Shown: positions 15,705 through 25,016, counted from the stretch's first letter. The stretch: DNA of 64,000 nucleotides from Chitinophagaceae bacterium DXS (GCA_030345135.1 CP128386.1:3311677-3375676), one strand, 5' to 3'. Notes: a model not told the origin generated them from the letters alone. Translations and numbers: made by a program.

Positions 15705-17543
15705 TTGCTAAAATTTTATGGATTGAAACATCTTGCGGCGCTTAATAAATACTTCTGGAAATACCGTAACAGGTTCTTTATTGGTATCTTCTTCGTAATC
15801 ACATCCAACTATTTTGCAGTACTTGCACCTGAGGTTACTGGTTTTATAGTCGGCAAAGTGCAACAACATCTGCCTGGAGCCAAACCTGTTGCGCATCCAA
15901 AACAATACGATGCCTTTTTAACGGTTTTCATCAACTGGGTTAACTCGTTAACCTTTGCGCAGATCGTAACTGTCTGCAGTATTACTATTCTCATACTGGC
16001 GCTTATAAGGGGTATTCTCATGTTTTTCATGCGGCAGACGATCATCGTAATGAGCCGTTATATTGAGTTCGATCAGAAGAACGAAGTGTACCAGCATTAT
16101 CAAAAGCTGGATGCATCTTTCTTTAAAACGCATAACACCGGCGATTTGATGAACAGGATAACGGAAGATGTAAGCCGTGTAAGAATGTACACCGGCCCTG
16201 CAATAATGTATCTTGTTAACCTTGTTGCGCTGATCATTTTTTGTCTTGTAAACATGTTGCGCACGGATAAACAACTAACATTGCTTGTTCTTGCTCCTCT
16301 CCCATTGCTCGCGCTTACTATCTATATCGCGAATACCATTATCAACCGCAAGAGCGAGAAAGTGCAGGCGTTGTTGTCCGATCTCACCACCAATGCCCAG
16401 GAATCCTATTCGGGTATCAGGGTGATCAAATCTTTCGTACAGGAAAAAGCAATGCTCGGCTTTTTTTCTAAAAACAGTGAAGACTACAGAAAGAATGCAG
16501 TTGGCCTGGCAAAGGTTGAAGCTGTATATTTTCCGAGCATGACGCTGATGATCGGTTTGAGTACCTTGCTTACCGTTTTCATCGGTGGCAAAATGGCGAT
16601 TGCCGATCCCTCTAAAATCTCCGTTATTGTAGAGTTTGTCATCTACATTAATATGCTTACGTTTCCTGTCAGTGCTATCGGCTGGACGGCGAGCATGATT
16701 CAGCGCGCTGCTGCTTCTCAAAAAAGATTAAATGAATTTCTACAGATCGAGCCTGGCATACAGGACGCCCCGCACGCTGTTGATGCGCCTGTTAAAGGAG
16801 ATATTGTTTTCGATAAAGTATCCTTTACTTATGACAATACCGGAATTAAGGCATTAAAGGATTTTTCTCTGACCATTAAAGAAGGACAGCGCATTTTAAT
16901 TATGGGCAGAACAGGCAGTGGTAAATCAACCCTAGCCCAGTTATTGCTGCGTTTTTATGATGTTGACAATGGCAATATTTCTATTGGCGGAAGAAATGTT
17001 GAAGCATACACTTTGCAAAGTCTTCGAACCCAGGTAAGCTACGTACCACAAGATGTGTTTTTGTTTAGTGATTCGGTCAGCAATAATATCAGGTTTGGAT
17101 TAAATGAACATGCTGATATGCCACGGGTGCAGCAGGCCGCAGCCAATGCAAGTGTTGACAAGGAAATTCAGGGATTGCAAAATGGCTACGACACCATTTT
17201 GGGCGAACGCGGCGTTACTTTAAGCGGCGGACAAAAACAACGCGTGTCTATTGCACGGGCGCTGATTAAAGATCCGCAAATAATGGTATTTGATGATTGT
17301 CTTAGTGCTGTAGATGCAAAAACAGAAAATGAGATTGTTGGTAACCTGTACAGGGTTTTACAGAACAAAACTGCCATCATTATCACTCACAGGATCTTTA
17401 CAGGTTTTAAGTTTGATAACATCATTATTCTTGAGGAAGGAAAAATACTGGAACAGGGAACACATGAGCAATTGTTGTTATTAGACGGATATTACGCTGA
17501 ATTGTACAGAATACAAACAAGCACTGGCCAATCTGCCGCATAA
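15705..17543 (+). CDS. ABC exporter, fused membrane and ATPase domains
   Basis: 612 residues. An N-terminal six-helix ABC transmembrane domain (about 20-330) is followed by a nucleotide-binding domain: Walker A GRTGSGKST near 400, Q-loop YVPQDVFLFS, signature LSGGQKQR near 507, Walker B IMVFDDCLSAVD near 527, H-loop ITHR. The residue that is normally the catalytic Glu after Walker B is Asp (FDD), as in the degenerate site of BmrC/YheI-type half-exporters, which work as heterodimers; no partner is visible here. There is no ATG: translation starts at TTG 15705 or, better matching relatives (KHLAALNKYFWKY), TTG 15723. Substrate unknown; MsbA-like lipid or drug export is the usual guess. Confidence 0.9.
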   Translation: MLKFYGLKHLAALNKYFWKYRNRFFIGIFFVITSNYFAVLAPEVTGFIVGKVQQHLPGAKPVAHPKQYDAFLTVFINWVNSLTFAQIVTVCSITILILALIRGILMFFMRQTIIVMSRYIEFDQKNEVYQHYQKLDASFFKTHNTGDLMNRITEDVSRVRMYTGPAIMYLVNLVALIIFCLVNMLRTDKQLTLLVLAPLPLLALTIYIANTIINRKSEKVQALLSDLTTNAQESYSGIRVIKSFVQEKAMLGFFSKNSEDYRKNAVGLAKVEAVYFPSMTLMIGLSTLLTVFIGGKMAIADPSKISVIVEFVIYINMLTFPVSAIGWTASMIQRAAASQKRLNEFLQIEPGIQDAPHAVDAPVKGDIVFDKVSFTYDNTGIKALKDFSLTIKEGQRILIMGRTGSGKSTLAQLLLRFYDVDNGNISIGGRNVEAYTLQSLRTQVSYVPQDVFLFSDSVSNNIRFGLNEHADMPRVQQAAANASVDKEIQGLQNGYDTILGERGVTLSGGQKQRVSIARALIKDPQIMVFDDCLSAVDAKTENEIVGNLYRVLQNKTAIIITHRIFTGFKFDNIIILEEGKILEQGTHEQLLLLDGYYAELYRIQTSTGQSAA

Positions 17544-17571
17544 AAAAAATCTGCATAAATTTTTATGAAAA

Positions 17572-17602
17572 TTTTGGTAAATTCAAAACAATGCTATATT
17601 TG
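17572..17602 (+). promoter_or_regulatory. Bacteroidota-type -33/-7 promoter for the DUF3276 gene
   Basis: TTTTG at 17572-17576 and TATATTTG at 17595-17602 (consensus TAnnTTTG) with an 18-bp spacer, 40 bp upstream of the GTG start codon. Confidence 0.65.
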
Positions 17603-17641
17603 TACATCTCAACGAAATCATTAAACTAAAACCAATCACAA

Positions 17642-18061
17642 GTGGCGTACGAAAACAACGACAAGAAACTGGAAAGTGTCTACAGCAAGAGAATCAGGGC
17701 TGGTAAAAGAAGGACTTATTTCTTTGATGTTAGAGCAACTCGTGGAAACGACTACTACCTAACTATTACAGAAAGCAGAAAACGCTTTAACGATGATGGT
17801 TATGACAGACATAAAATTTTCTTGTATAAAGAAGATTTTAACAAGTTTATCAAAGCATTGAACGAGGCTGTTGATTATGTGAAAACTGAATTAATGCCTG
17901 ATTTTGATTTCGATGCATTTAACCACGAATATAGCGAAGCAACTGAAGGTGAAGAAGTTGGTGCAGAGGTTGAAGCTTCTGTAGTACCAGCTCCCGTAGC
18001 TGAAGTAACAAGCGTTGTTTCTACTAACAATCATTCTTCTGAAGAAGTTGACAAATGGTAA
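17642..18061 (+). CDS. PUR-alpha-like single-strand nucleic-acid-binding protein (DUF3276)
   Basis: 139 residues from a GTG start. The N-terminal ~95 residues match the Bacteroidota PUR family (ESVYSKRIRAGKRRTYFFDV, NDYYLTITESRKRFNDDGY, HKIFLYKEDFNKFIKALNEA), a fold that binds single-stranded DNA or RNA. The last ~40 residues are an acidic, Ala/Val-rich low-complexity tail ending EEVDKW. The gene stands alone, with its own -33/-7 promoter and a very strong terminator, which suggests high expression. Physiological role is not established in this group. Confidence 0.9.
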   Translation: MAYENNDKKLESVYSKRIRAGKRRTYFFDVRATRGNDYYLTITESRKRFNDDGYDRHKIFLYKEDFNKFIKALNEAVDYVKTELMPDFDFDAFNHEYSEATEGEEVGAEVEASVVPAPVAEVTSVVSTNNHSSEEVDKW

Positions 18062-18064
18062 TAG

Positions 18065-18122
18065 CCATTGAGCAAATAAAAAAGCCGTCTTACATAAGAC
18101 GGCTTTTTTATTTGCTCAATGG
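18065..18122. terminator. perfect 28-bp palindrome, strong terminator
   Basis: Arms 18065-18092 and 18095-18122 are exact inverted copies around a CA loop (core aaagccgtcttacataagac). It includes A and T runs on both sides, so it can terminate transcription in either direction, directly after the DUF3276 stop codon. Confidence 0.9.
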
Positions 18123-18125
18123 AGT

Positions 18126-18466
18126 CCAAAGCTTAAAGCCCAAAGCCTAAAACCTTTGTTATCCGGAAGGTTATCACAACTATCTATGTTTATCGTAACC
18201 TCTCGAGGCAAGAGTAGCTTAAAGCCCAAAGCCTAAAGCTTAGAACTTAAAATTTCCCTCACCGCGAACGGTTGTCCCAACTATCAGATTTAGCATTTGC
18301 CTTAAGTAAAGATCTTTGTTATCAGGACGGTCATCACAAACATTTGCGCTACTATTATCATATAAGGCAAAACAAGCTTTAGGCTTTGGGCTTTGAGCTT
18401 TGGGCTTGAGCTTTAAGCTTTTACTTTAAACTTTAAGCTTTAAATTTGCATTCTAATTATTAATCT
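18126..18466. repeat. gap filled by AGCTTAAAGCCCAAAGCC-type word repeats
   Basis: Forward words (agcttaaagcccaaagcc at about 18131 and 18218) and inverted words (aagctttaggctttgggctt and relatives at 18374-18446) flank a block with two diverged copies of ttatc.gga.ggt.atcacaa. A TAAATTTG box at 18441-18448 may serve as the -7 element of the next gene. Confidence 0.6.
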
Positions 18467-18811
18467 ATGGAAATGATCGTTTCAACACCGGTGACTTTTA
18501 CTGAATCTGCGGTGAATGAATTAAAGCGACTGATGGGCGAAGAGGATTTTAATACTACACATAAATTGCGCGTAGGTGTAAAAGGTGGCGGCTGCAGTGG
18601 CTTAAGCTATGTTCTGGGTTTTGATGAAAAGCTGGAAAACGATGAAGAATTTGATTTTGAAGGCGTGCCTTGCATTATGAATAAATCACATGAATTATAT
18701 TTATATGGCATGCAGATCGACTGGCAGGATGGATTGAACAGTCGTGGTTTTACGTTTAGCAATCCAAATGCATCCGGCACTTGCGGTTGCGGTTCGTCTT
18801 TTTCTGTATAA
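18467..18811 (+). CDS. A-type iron-sulfur carrier (HesB/IscA/SufA family)
   Basis: 114 residues, standard length. The three conserved cysteines are present: the one in KGGGCSGLSY (about residue 44) and the C-terminal CGCG pair (TCGCGSSFSV). Proteins of this family hold and pass on Fe-S clusters or iron in the cytosol during cluster assembly. It is a single gene with no isc or suf neighbours in the window. The sequence does not tell IscA, SufA and ErpA roles apart. Confidence 0.93.
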   Translation: MEMIVSTPVTFTESAVNELKRLMGEEDFNTTHKLRVGVKGGGCSGLSYVLGFDEKLENDEEFDFEGVPCIMNKSHELYLYGMQIDWQDGLNSRGFTFSNPNASGTCGCGSSFSV

Positions 18812-18841
18812 AGACTTTTAATTGCCTTGTGGTTAAATAAA

Positions 18842-18873
18842 AAAAGTCCTGCACCTTCCGGTACAGGACTTTT
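18842..18873. terminator. bidirectional terminator
   Basis: Stem aaaagtcctgcacc / ggtacaggactttt around TTCC with one mismatch, between convergent genes. Confidence 0.85.
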
Positions 18874-18876
18874 AGT

Positions 18877-20244
18877 TTATCTGGGACGATGATTGCCGTT
18901 ATTTCCGCCGCCTCCGCCTGATTGTGCAGGTCTGCTATGCGATTGTTGCGGTGCTGGCGAATACTGTTGTTGTTGTGGCTGCACGCGCTGTTGATTGCTG
19001 TTGTTGTTATTCATGCGTCGTTGATTCTCCTGCATGATATAATCGTTTCTTCTCCTTTCATAGTATTGATTCATTCTCTGATCATTCAGTCTTTGCTGCT
19101 CAGCCTGGTAATTATTACTCTGTTGCTGTCTCGGCGGAGTTACAGGACTTGCATTGTAAGCTGGTCTTCTGTTGTTATCAGTATTATTTGGCTGATTCAC
19201 ACGTGGAAGATTATTCCTGTTTTCATCCGTTGCAGGTTCAAAAGATCGTGAAGGATTAATTGATCCCGGTCTTGTTGTTCCTGAAGGCCTGCTGTTATTA
19301 TTATTGTTGGCAGGTGGATTATTATTTCCCGGTGTTACCCTGTTACCAGGATTTGCAGGACTAACACGGTTATTGTTTTCAGGTGCAACCCTGTTGCTGT
19401 TATTGTCCGGCCTGTTGGCATTGTTATAACGTGATCCTGAATTATAATTCCTGTTGCCTGAAGGTCTGTAGATCTCAACATTATTTCCGTTTACAATTGA
19501 TCTGCCCGGCCTGTTTGAATTTGTTACACGCATTTCAGTCACCCTGTTCCCTGTATATCTTTCCACATCACCTCTTGCAGGTCCGCTAACATAACGTGTA
19601 TTTCTGTAAACGTTGGTATTATTGATAATGGTTGTGTTATTAATGATCGTCACATTTCTTCCTCTGTCGTATGCATAGTTCCTGAAGTTGGAATAATTCA
19701 TGTATCTGTGAGGCAAGAACACCCATCTGTCATATGGAATCGTGCTACCGAAAGAAACTCCAACGCCAATGCTTATACCCGGCGAAAGTGGTGCCCATCC
19801 GTAAACATCAGCACCTGTACGCCATGAAACCCAGGCTGGTCCCCATTCATAGCCTGGTACCCAAAGCCATCCATAGCCAGGATCAAAAGCCCAGCGCCCA
19901 TAGTGAAACGGTGCCCAACCCCAATTGTAATCACTCACCCAGGTCCAGCCGAAGTTGGTAAACGCCCAGTGGCCGCCTGTATAATATGGCCTGAAGGAAG
20001 CATCATTACAGATCCATACCCTACCATAAGAAGGATAATCTACCCATCTTCCATAGGGTGATAATTGTGAGTAGAACATATCAAAATTTACCTGGTCCTG
20101 TGGCTGCTGATAAGAATTATCATAACTGTTGTCATAAACATCATCATAACCAGTCTGTGCCATCGCCGGCCTCGAAGTTGTACATGAGACGGACGTCAAT
20201 ATTACCATCACGATGATTGACCAATATGAGTATAACTTTTTCAT
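18877..20244 (-). CDS. DUF6600-type secreted protein with Asn/Gln/Pro-rich tail
   Basis: 455 residues when started at ATG 20244 (MKKLYSYWSIIVMVILTSVS), which places a lipoprotein-type signal with Cys near residue 21 at the N-terminus; the 20 extra upstream residues are not typical. About residues 55-160 hold the aromatic repeats of the family (SQLSPYGRWVDYPSYGRVW, GHWAFTNFGWTWVSDYNWGW, GRWAFDPGYGWLWVPGYEWG). The C-terminal ~230 residues are low complexity (NNNR, PGNN, QQQQ, GGGGGNNG). Likely envelope-located; function unknown. Confidence 0.85.
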   Translation of the reverse strand: MKKLYSYWSIIVMVILTSVSCTTSRPAMAQTGYDDVYDNSYDNSYQQPQDQVNFDMFYSQLSPYGRWVDYPSYGRVWICNDASFRPYYTGGHWAFTNFGWTWVSDYNWGWAPFHYGRWAFDPGYGWLWVPGYEWGPAWVSWRTGADVYGWAPLSPGISIGVGVSFGSTIPYDRWVFLPHRYMNYSNFRNYAYDRGRNVTIINNTTIINNTNVYRNTRYVSGPARGDVERYTGNRVTEMRVTNSNRPGRSIVNGNNVEIYRPSGNRNYNSGSRYNNANRPDNNSNRVAPENNNRVSPANPGNRVTPGNNNPPANNNNNSRPSGTTRPGSINPSRSFEPATDENRNNLPRVNQPNNTDNNRRPAYNASPVTPPRQQQSNNYQAEQQRLNDQRMNQYYERRRNDYIMQENQRRMNNNNSNQQRVQPQQQQYSPAPQQSHSRPAQSGGGGGNNGNHRPR

Positions 20245-20397
20245 TGTTATGTTGTTTTGTATGATAAACGAATGTTTGTTATTTAATTGCAAGTTTGCTA
20301 CCAAACTTCATTTATAGAACGTTTTTTATTGAAAAAGTTTGTTAAGCAGAAGTGAAGATTGGGAGGTTAAATCCGGGGATTGGGATTTATCTGAACC

Positions 20398-21057
20398 GGG
20401 ATTAAGGGGGATTAAAATGTGCGAATGAGTGAATATGCGGATGTGCAAATGCAGACCAGGATTAATGGATTTAAGGATTGACGGGATGTTTAATGTGCGA
20501 ATGAGAGAATATCTAAATGTGCAAATAAAGACCGGGATTAATGGATTTAACGATTGACGGGATGTTTAATGTGCGAATGAGAGAATGCAAATGTGCAAAT
20601 AAAGACCGGGATTAATGGATTTAAGGATTGACGGGATGTTTAATGTGCGAATGAGAGAATATGCAAATGTGCAAATACAGACCGGGATTAATGGATTTAA
20701 CGATTGACGGGATGTTTAATGTGCGAATGAGAGAATATGCAAATGTGCAAATGCAGACCGGGATTAAAAGATTAAGGGGATTTACGGAATTTGATTCTGC
20801 AAATGAATACGCAGGAAGATGTGCGAATGCAGACCAGGATTAATGGACTTAAGGATTGACGGGATGTTTAATGTGCGAATGAGAGAATATGCAAATGTGC
20901 AAATACAGACCGGGATTAATGGATTTAAGGATTGACGGGATGTTTAATGTGCGAATGAGAGAATATGCAAATGTGCAAATACAGACCGGGATTAAAAGAT
21001 TAAGGGGATTTACGGAATTTGATTCTGCAAATGAATACGCAGGAAGATGTGCGAACA
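20398..21057. repeat. tandem array of about eight 76-bp units
   Basis: Units begin gtgcgaatgagagaatatgc, continue aaatgtgcaaat.cagaccgg and end gattgacgggatgtttaat. Two units (about 20720-20820 and 20965-21050) carry an alternative second half (attaaaagattaaggggatt ... aatacgcaggaagat), so the array has a higher-order structure of two interleaved unit types. No gene. Confidence 0.9.
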
Positions 21058-21450
21058 CATACTAGTAACGGCATATGAAGAAGATAATACCGTTGCGTTG
21101 CTGCTCCTTTGCGTTCGCTGCGTGAAACCCTTATTGATTTAAGGAATGGAACGAAACATTAATGGAACCAGTAACGACATACGAAGAAGATAATACCGTC
21201 GCGTCGCTGCTTTGCGTTCGCTGCGTGAAACCCTTATTGATTTAAGGGATGGAGGAAACATTAATGAAACTAGTAACGACATACGAAGAAGATAATACCG
21301 TTGCGTCGCTGCTTCTTTGCGTTCGCTGCGTGAAACCCTTATAGATTTAAGGGATGGAGCGAACATTAATGAAACTAGTAACGACATACGAAGAAGATAA
21401 TACCGTTGCGTCGCTGCTCCTTTGCGCTCGTTGCGTGAAACCCTCAAACA
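21058..21450. repeat. tandem array of four ~104-bp units
   Basis: Units begin actagtaacgacatacgaag, contain aagataataccgttgcgtcg and gcgttcgctgcgtgaaaccc and end aacattaatgaa. Abuts the 76-bp array. The minus strand of this array is open over 102 codons because unit lengths are near multiples of three, but nothing suggests it is translated. Confidence 0.9.
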
Positions 21451-21573
21451 TCTTATGAAAGTATTGTAAACATCAAGTTTGAAGATACAAGTTTAATGGT
21501 GTGATCAAACTTTTTAATTTACATTGCGCACTTGCTATTAAAACATTAAAAATATTCTTCCGGCCCCCTGCGT

Positions 21574-23673
21574 ATGCTAAATATTGTTCGCAAATACATA
21601 ATTTATGTGTCAGCCACTATCCTGTTGGGAATGATCGTGGGCTGCGGTTTTCCGTCTGCATCTGTTAAGTCATCAGAAAAAAAACTGGGAAGAATACTTG
21701 ACAGTGTAATGTCCCAGCCGGGTTTTAGCGAACAATCCCTGCAACTAATCGAGCCACTTTACATCAGTAGCCAACCACTTGACTTCAAAACCCAGGACAA
21801 GTATTATGATTTTATGTGTGGCTACCATCATATTACTACACATAACCAGGATAGCGCCCTTATATATGCGGACAGTCTTATTTACCTCGTGAACCAGCAA
21901 GAGGACGGTGAGGATATTTTACGGGAAAAGATAATGGCGCATATTTCAGCCGGCGATATTTACCAGTCGCAGAACAAATACACGCAGGCCTACTACCAGT
22001 ATTATCTCGCCAAAATGGTTGATGAAGACAATACCGATCGCTGCGCCTACAGCGAATACAGCTACAGACTTGGCATGGTGTTATATAAAAAGAACCAGTT
22101 TGAGGAAGCTGCGACTTATTTTAAAAGTGCTTTTGAAAATTCCGTTGCATGTAACAATGATTTTGCAATATTCTACAGGAGGCAGGAAGTTTTAGGTAAC
22201 ACCGGCCTTAGTTATACCAGGCTGAACAATGCAGACAGCGCACTTTATTATTACAACCAGGCCTCCAAATTCCTTGACTCAAATGAGAAATCCTTTCCGG
22301 GTCAATCCCATTATTTCGCAGTAGCCCGCGCGGTGCTTGATGGAAATACGGCGCAGGTCTACGCAAAATTTGATTTTGAGCGGGCAAAATCATTGTATAA
22401 AAAAAGCATTTCAGGAACGCGTAATCCCGGAGAAGATGTTGGGTTTGCACTAGATATGCAGACCAGTCTCGCTGAGCTTTATGCGGCAAATAATAAATTC
22501 GATTCCTCCCTTATGCTGCAGCAGGAAGTAGCAAAGGGCCTGGATACTATCCCTGATACAAACACGAGGCTTCGATTCAATAAACTGATGTGGCAAATAC
22601 AGGATCACAAAGGAAATACTGCTGAAGCTTATCGCTGGCTGGTACTGTACAACAAACTATACGACAGCCTTTCAATCGTAAACCGTTCACTGAACGAGGC
22701 TGATATTATCAGCGAAATTAAAAGACGTGAGTCCGACTACAAAATTGGCGTGCTTACCAAGCAAAGCACCATAAACAATCTTTATGTAGCTATAGCCTGC
22801 ATCCTGCTGATAGCTGTTACAATGATTCTTTTCACACTGCTTAACAACTGGAAACGTTCAAAACGTTATGCAAAAAGCCTGGAATCGCTTAATCATAAAA
22901 TAAACAGCCAGAATGCTGATCTGCAGGCAGCATATAAGGATCTCGAACAAAAGGGGAAAGACAAGGACCGTCTCTTGCAGATAATTGCCCACGATTTGCG
23001 AAACCCGGTTGCCGGACTGGCATCTATGACTTACCTGCTAAAAGAAGAGTACGGCAATGATAAGAACCTGATGAAAATGCTGGATGTTATGGAAACAGGT
23101 TGTCATGATGCGCTCGAACTCATCAATAATATCCTGATCACAAATACCAATTCAAACGGCGAAGGAAAATATAACGAAAAGATGGTGAATGTGACCCAGG
23201 TACTCACCAACTGTAATATGATGATGCAGGGGCAGGCACATCAAAAGAAAATACACTTTCGGACTATTACTTTAGGACCAGATCTAATTGCTGTTGGAGA
23301 CACGGCTGGCCTTGCCAGAGTAATGAATAATCTTGTTTCCAACGCAATAAAGTTCACGCCACCGGAAAAAAATATTGCTGTTGTTGCAAGCGATGCTGAA
23401 GACTGTATTCGTATAGAAGTTCGCGATGAGGGCATAGGCATACCCGAAAATCTAAAAGAAAAAATATTCACATCTGACCACGACACCAGAAGACAAGGTA
23501 CTAACGGCGAAATTTCTTTTGGCTACGGTTTATCTATTTGTAAGGAAATAATTGAAGGCTATGGCGGTGATATCTGGCTCGATTCTGTAGTAGGAGAAGG
23601 TACTTCCTTTTACATTGACCTGAAGAAGCCACAAAGCGGAAACGGCCACATGATGACCAAAGGATCAAATTAG
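21574..23673 (+). CDS. sensor histidine kinase with periplasmic TPR region
   Basis: 699 residues. N-terminus MLNIVRKYIIYVSATILLGM with GCG is a signal or lipoprotein-like anchor. Residues ~70-380 contain tetratricopeptide-type helical repeats (e.g. SEYSYRLGMVLYKKNQFEEA). A membrane helix lies at about 402-422 (YVAIACILLIAVTMILFTLL), followed by a coiled-coil linker and a HisKA/HATPase core: H-box IIAHDLRNPVAG (His near 472), N-box NNLVSNAIKFTPPEKN, G1 DEGIGIPE, G2 FGYGLSICKE. It senses through the periplasmic part and autophosphorylates in the cytosol. No response regulator is adjacent, so the partner is unknown. Confidence 0.9.
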   Translation: MLNIVRKYIIYVSATILLGMIVGCGFPSASVKSSEKKLGRILDSVMSQPGFSEQSLQLIEPLYISSQPLDFKTQDKYYDFMCGYHHITTHNQDSALIYADSLIYLVNQQEDGEDILREKIMAHISAGDIYQSQNKYTQAYYQYYLAKMVDEDNTDRCAYSEYSYRLGMVLYKKNQFEEAATYFKSAFENSVACNNDFAIFYRRQEVLGNTGLSYTRLNNADSALYYYNQASKFLDSNEKSFPGQSHYFAVARAVLDGNTAQVYAKFDFERAKSLYKKSISGTRNPGEDVGFALDMQTSLAELYAANNKFDSSLMLQQEVAKGLDTIPDTNTRLRFNKLMWQIQDHKGNTAEAYRWLVLYNKLYDSLSIVNRSLNEADIISEIKRRESDYKIGVLTKQSTINNLYVAIACILLIAVTMILFTLLNNWKRSKRYAKSLESLNHKINSQNADLQAAYKDLEQKGKDKDRLLQIIAHDLRNPVAGLASMTYLLKEEYGNDKNLMKMLDVMETGCHDALELINNILITNTNSNGEGKYNEKMVNVTQVLTNCNMMMQGQAHQKKIHFRTITLGPDLIAVGDTAGLARVMNNLVSNAIKFTPPEKNIAVVASDAEDCIRIEVRDEGIGIPENLKEKIFTSDHDTRRQGTNGEISFGYGLSICKEIIEGYGGDIWLDSVVGEGTSFYIDLKKPQSGNGHMMTKGSN

Positions 23674-23700
23674 TGAAATGCATCTAATACTTCAACTCAA

Positions 23701-24339
23701 TTAATATGCAGGAGGTGTTCTGCTGTTCACAGCAGCAAGCAGTGACAAAACATCTTCATCGCTAACCTGTCTGAAATCTTCATAAAATCTGCCAACACCC
23801 TGAAATGAAAAAGGAGCATGCAGGTAAACAACTTCATCAACCTGTTCCTGCAGTAGCTTTAGCGCCCTGGGCGAAATAACCGGAACTGCAATAATCAACC
23901 TACCCGGATGCCTGCGTTTGATCATCGGCAGCGTGCCTAAGATAGTTCTGCCGGTGGCTATTCCGTCGTCCGCAATAATAACGATCCTGTCTTCTAACGG
24001 AGCAGGCTTGTTGTTGCCCATAAAACGCAGGTATTGCTGACGCAACTCCTCTCTTATGTAAGCGATAATTCCGGCCAGATCTTCAGAAGACAGCCCGGCA
24101 TCTTCATGGATAATGCTATCTTCAAGACCTACAGCACCGATAGCATATTCGGGATAACGCGGGTGGCCTATTTTTTTTGTCATTAGAAGATCCAGCGTAA
24201 AATGCAATTGTTTTGCTATTTCAAAAGCAACAGGAACACCGCCACGCGGGATGGCGAGCACCACTCCATCCTGGTTTGTGTAGGTTACCAGTTTTGCCGC
24301 CAGTCTGTGGGCCGCGTCATTTCGATCTCTGAAGTGCAT
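23701..24339 (-). CDS. phosphoribosyltransferase-fold protein
   Basis: 212 residues, type I PRTase fold: the PRPP loop IVIIADDGIATGRTI near residue 115, and AIPRGGVPVAFEIA near 30. Such proteins transfer or recognise phosphoribosyl groups, but this subgroup has no proven substrate. It is the last gene of a three-gene minus-strand unit with an alpha/beta hydrolase (9 bp upstream) and an erythromycin-esterase-like enzyme; these three domains often occur together, sometimes fused, which points to a shared pathway. Confidence 0.87.
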   Translation of the reverse strand: MHFRDRNDAAHRLAAKLVTYTNQDGVVLAIPRGGVPVAFEIAKQLHFTLDLLMTKKIGHPRYPEYAIGAVGLEDSIIHEDAGLSSEDLAGIIAYIREELRQQYLRFMGNNKPAPLEDRIVIIADDGIATGRTILGTLPMIKRRHPGRLIIAVPVISPRALKLLQEQVDEVVYLHAPFSFQGVGRFYEDFRQVSDEDVLSLLAAVNSRTPPAY

Positions 24340-24348
24340 GACATTTTT

Positions 24349-25005
24349 TTAAATGCCACTATAATGGCTTTTCATAACAAGATATTTTTTAAACCAGTCC
24401 ACGGCCAGGTGCGCCACCTGGTGCAATGTACCGGGCTCTTCAAACAAATGAGAGGCACCTTTGATAACTTCCAGTTTTTTATCGCAAGTAAGATGGCGAA
24501 ACACATTTTGATTTAATTCCAGCACCTGCATGTCCAGTGATCCCACAATCAATAAGGTTGGAGATTTGACACCGGCTAATGTTCTTGCCATGTCCGGGCG
24601 ACCTCCCCTGCTAACAATGGCACTGATGCTTTCCGGAAGAACCGTCGCTGCCTGTAATGCAGAGGCCGCACCTGTACTGGCGCCAAAATAACCAACGGGT
24701 AATGCCTTTAGTACAATCTGCTGCAAAGCCCATTCCGTTATTCTTACCAGTCGCCTGCTCAGCAATGCGATGTTGAACCTGTTTTTATATAATAAATCTT
24801 CGGCCGGCGTTAAAAGATCAGTAAGTAAAGTAGCAAAACCATTGTCTTCAAGAATACCGGCTACAAACCGGTTGCGCGAGCTTTTGCGACTGCTGCCACT
24901 ACCATGAGCAAAAATCACGAGCCCTTTGGAATCATCCGGAATTGACAGATTGGCAAAAAGAAATTGCCCTTCCAATAAATTAATCTTTACTTCACTGGTT
25001 TGCAT
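24349..25005 (-). CDS. alpha/beta hydrolase, dienelactone-hydrolase-like
   Basis: 218 residues from ATG 25005 (MQTSEVKINLLEG), which begins 11 bp after the upstream gene ends; a longer frame would overlap it. Fold signals: strand and oxyanion turn LVIFAHGSGSSRKS, nucleophile elbow GYFGASTGAASAL (Ser in G-x-S-x-G), acid region LLIVGSLDMQVLELN, and His in KGASHLFEEPG. A complete Ser-Asp-His triad is plausible. Cytosolic, no signal. Substrate unknown; it is co-transcribed with an erythromycin-esterase-like gene and a phosphoribosyltransferase. Confidence 0.87.
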   Translation of the reverse strand: MQTSEVKINLLEGQFLFANLSIPDDSKGLVIFAHGSGSSRKSSRNRFVAGILEDNGFATLLTDLLTPAEDLLYKNRFNIALLSRRLVRITEWALQQIVLKALPVGYFGASTGAASALQAATVLPESISAIVSRGGRPDMARTLAGVKSPTLLIVGSLDMQVLELNQNVFRHLTCDKKLEVIKGASHLFEEPGTLHQVAHLAVDWFKKYLVMKSHYSGI

Positions 25006-25016
25006 ACTGACAATTT

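Noticed and set aside
15185-15745. 186-codon frame over the tRNA-Ser gene
   Set aside because: It crosses the whole tRNA and its terminator, so it cannot be a real gene.
16275-16721. 148-codon frame opposite the ABC exporter
   Set aside because: Antisense shadow; the plus strand carries the conserved transmembrane domain.
20398-21057. CRISPR array
   Set aside because: Units are contiguous 76-bp copies with no unique spacers between short repeats, and no cas genes are near.
20661-21058. Two 60-70-codon frames in the 76-bp array
   Set aside because: They are read-throughs of the repeat in opposite directions with the same composition; no coding signal.
21139-21447. 102-codon repeat protein on the minus strand of the 104-bp array
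   Set aside because: It arises from near-triplet unit length, has no start context or family match and follows the repeat exactly.
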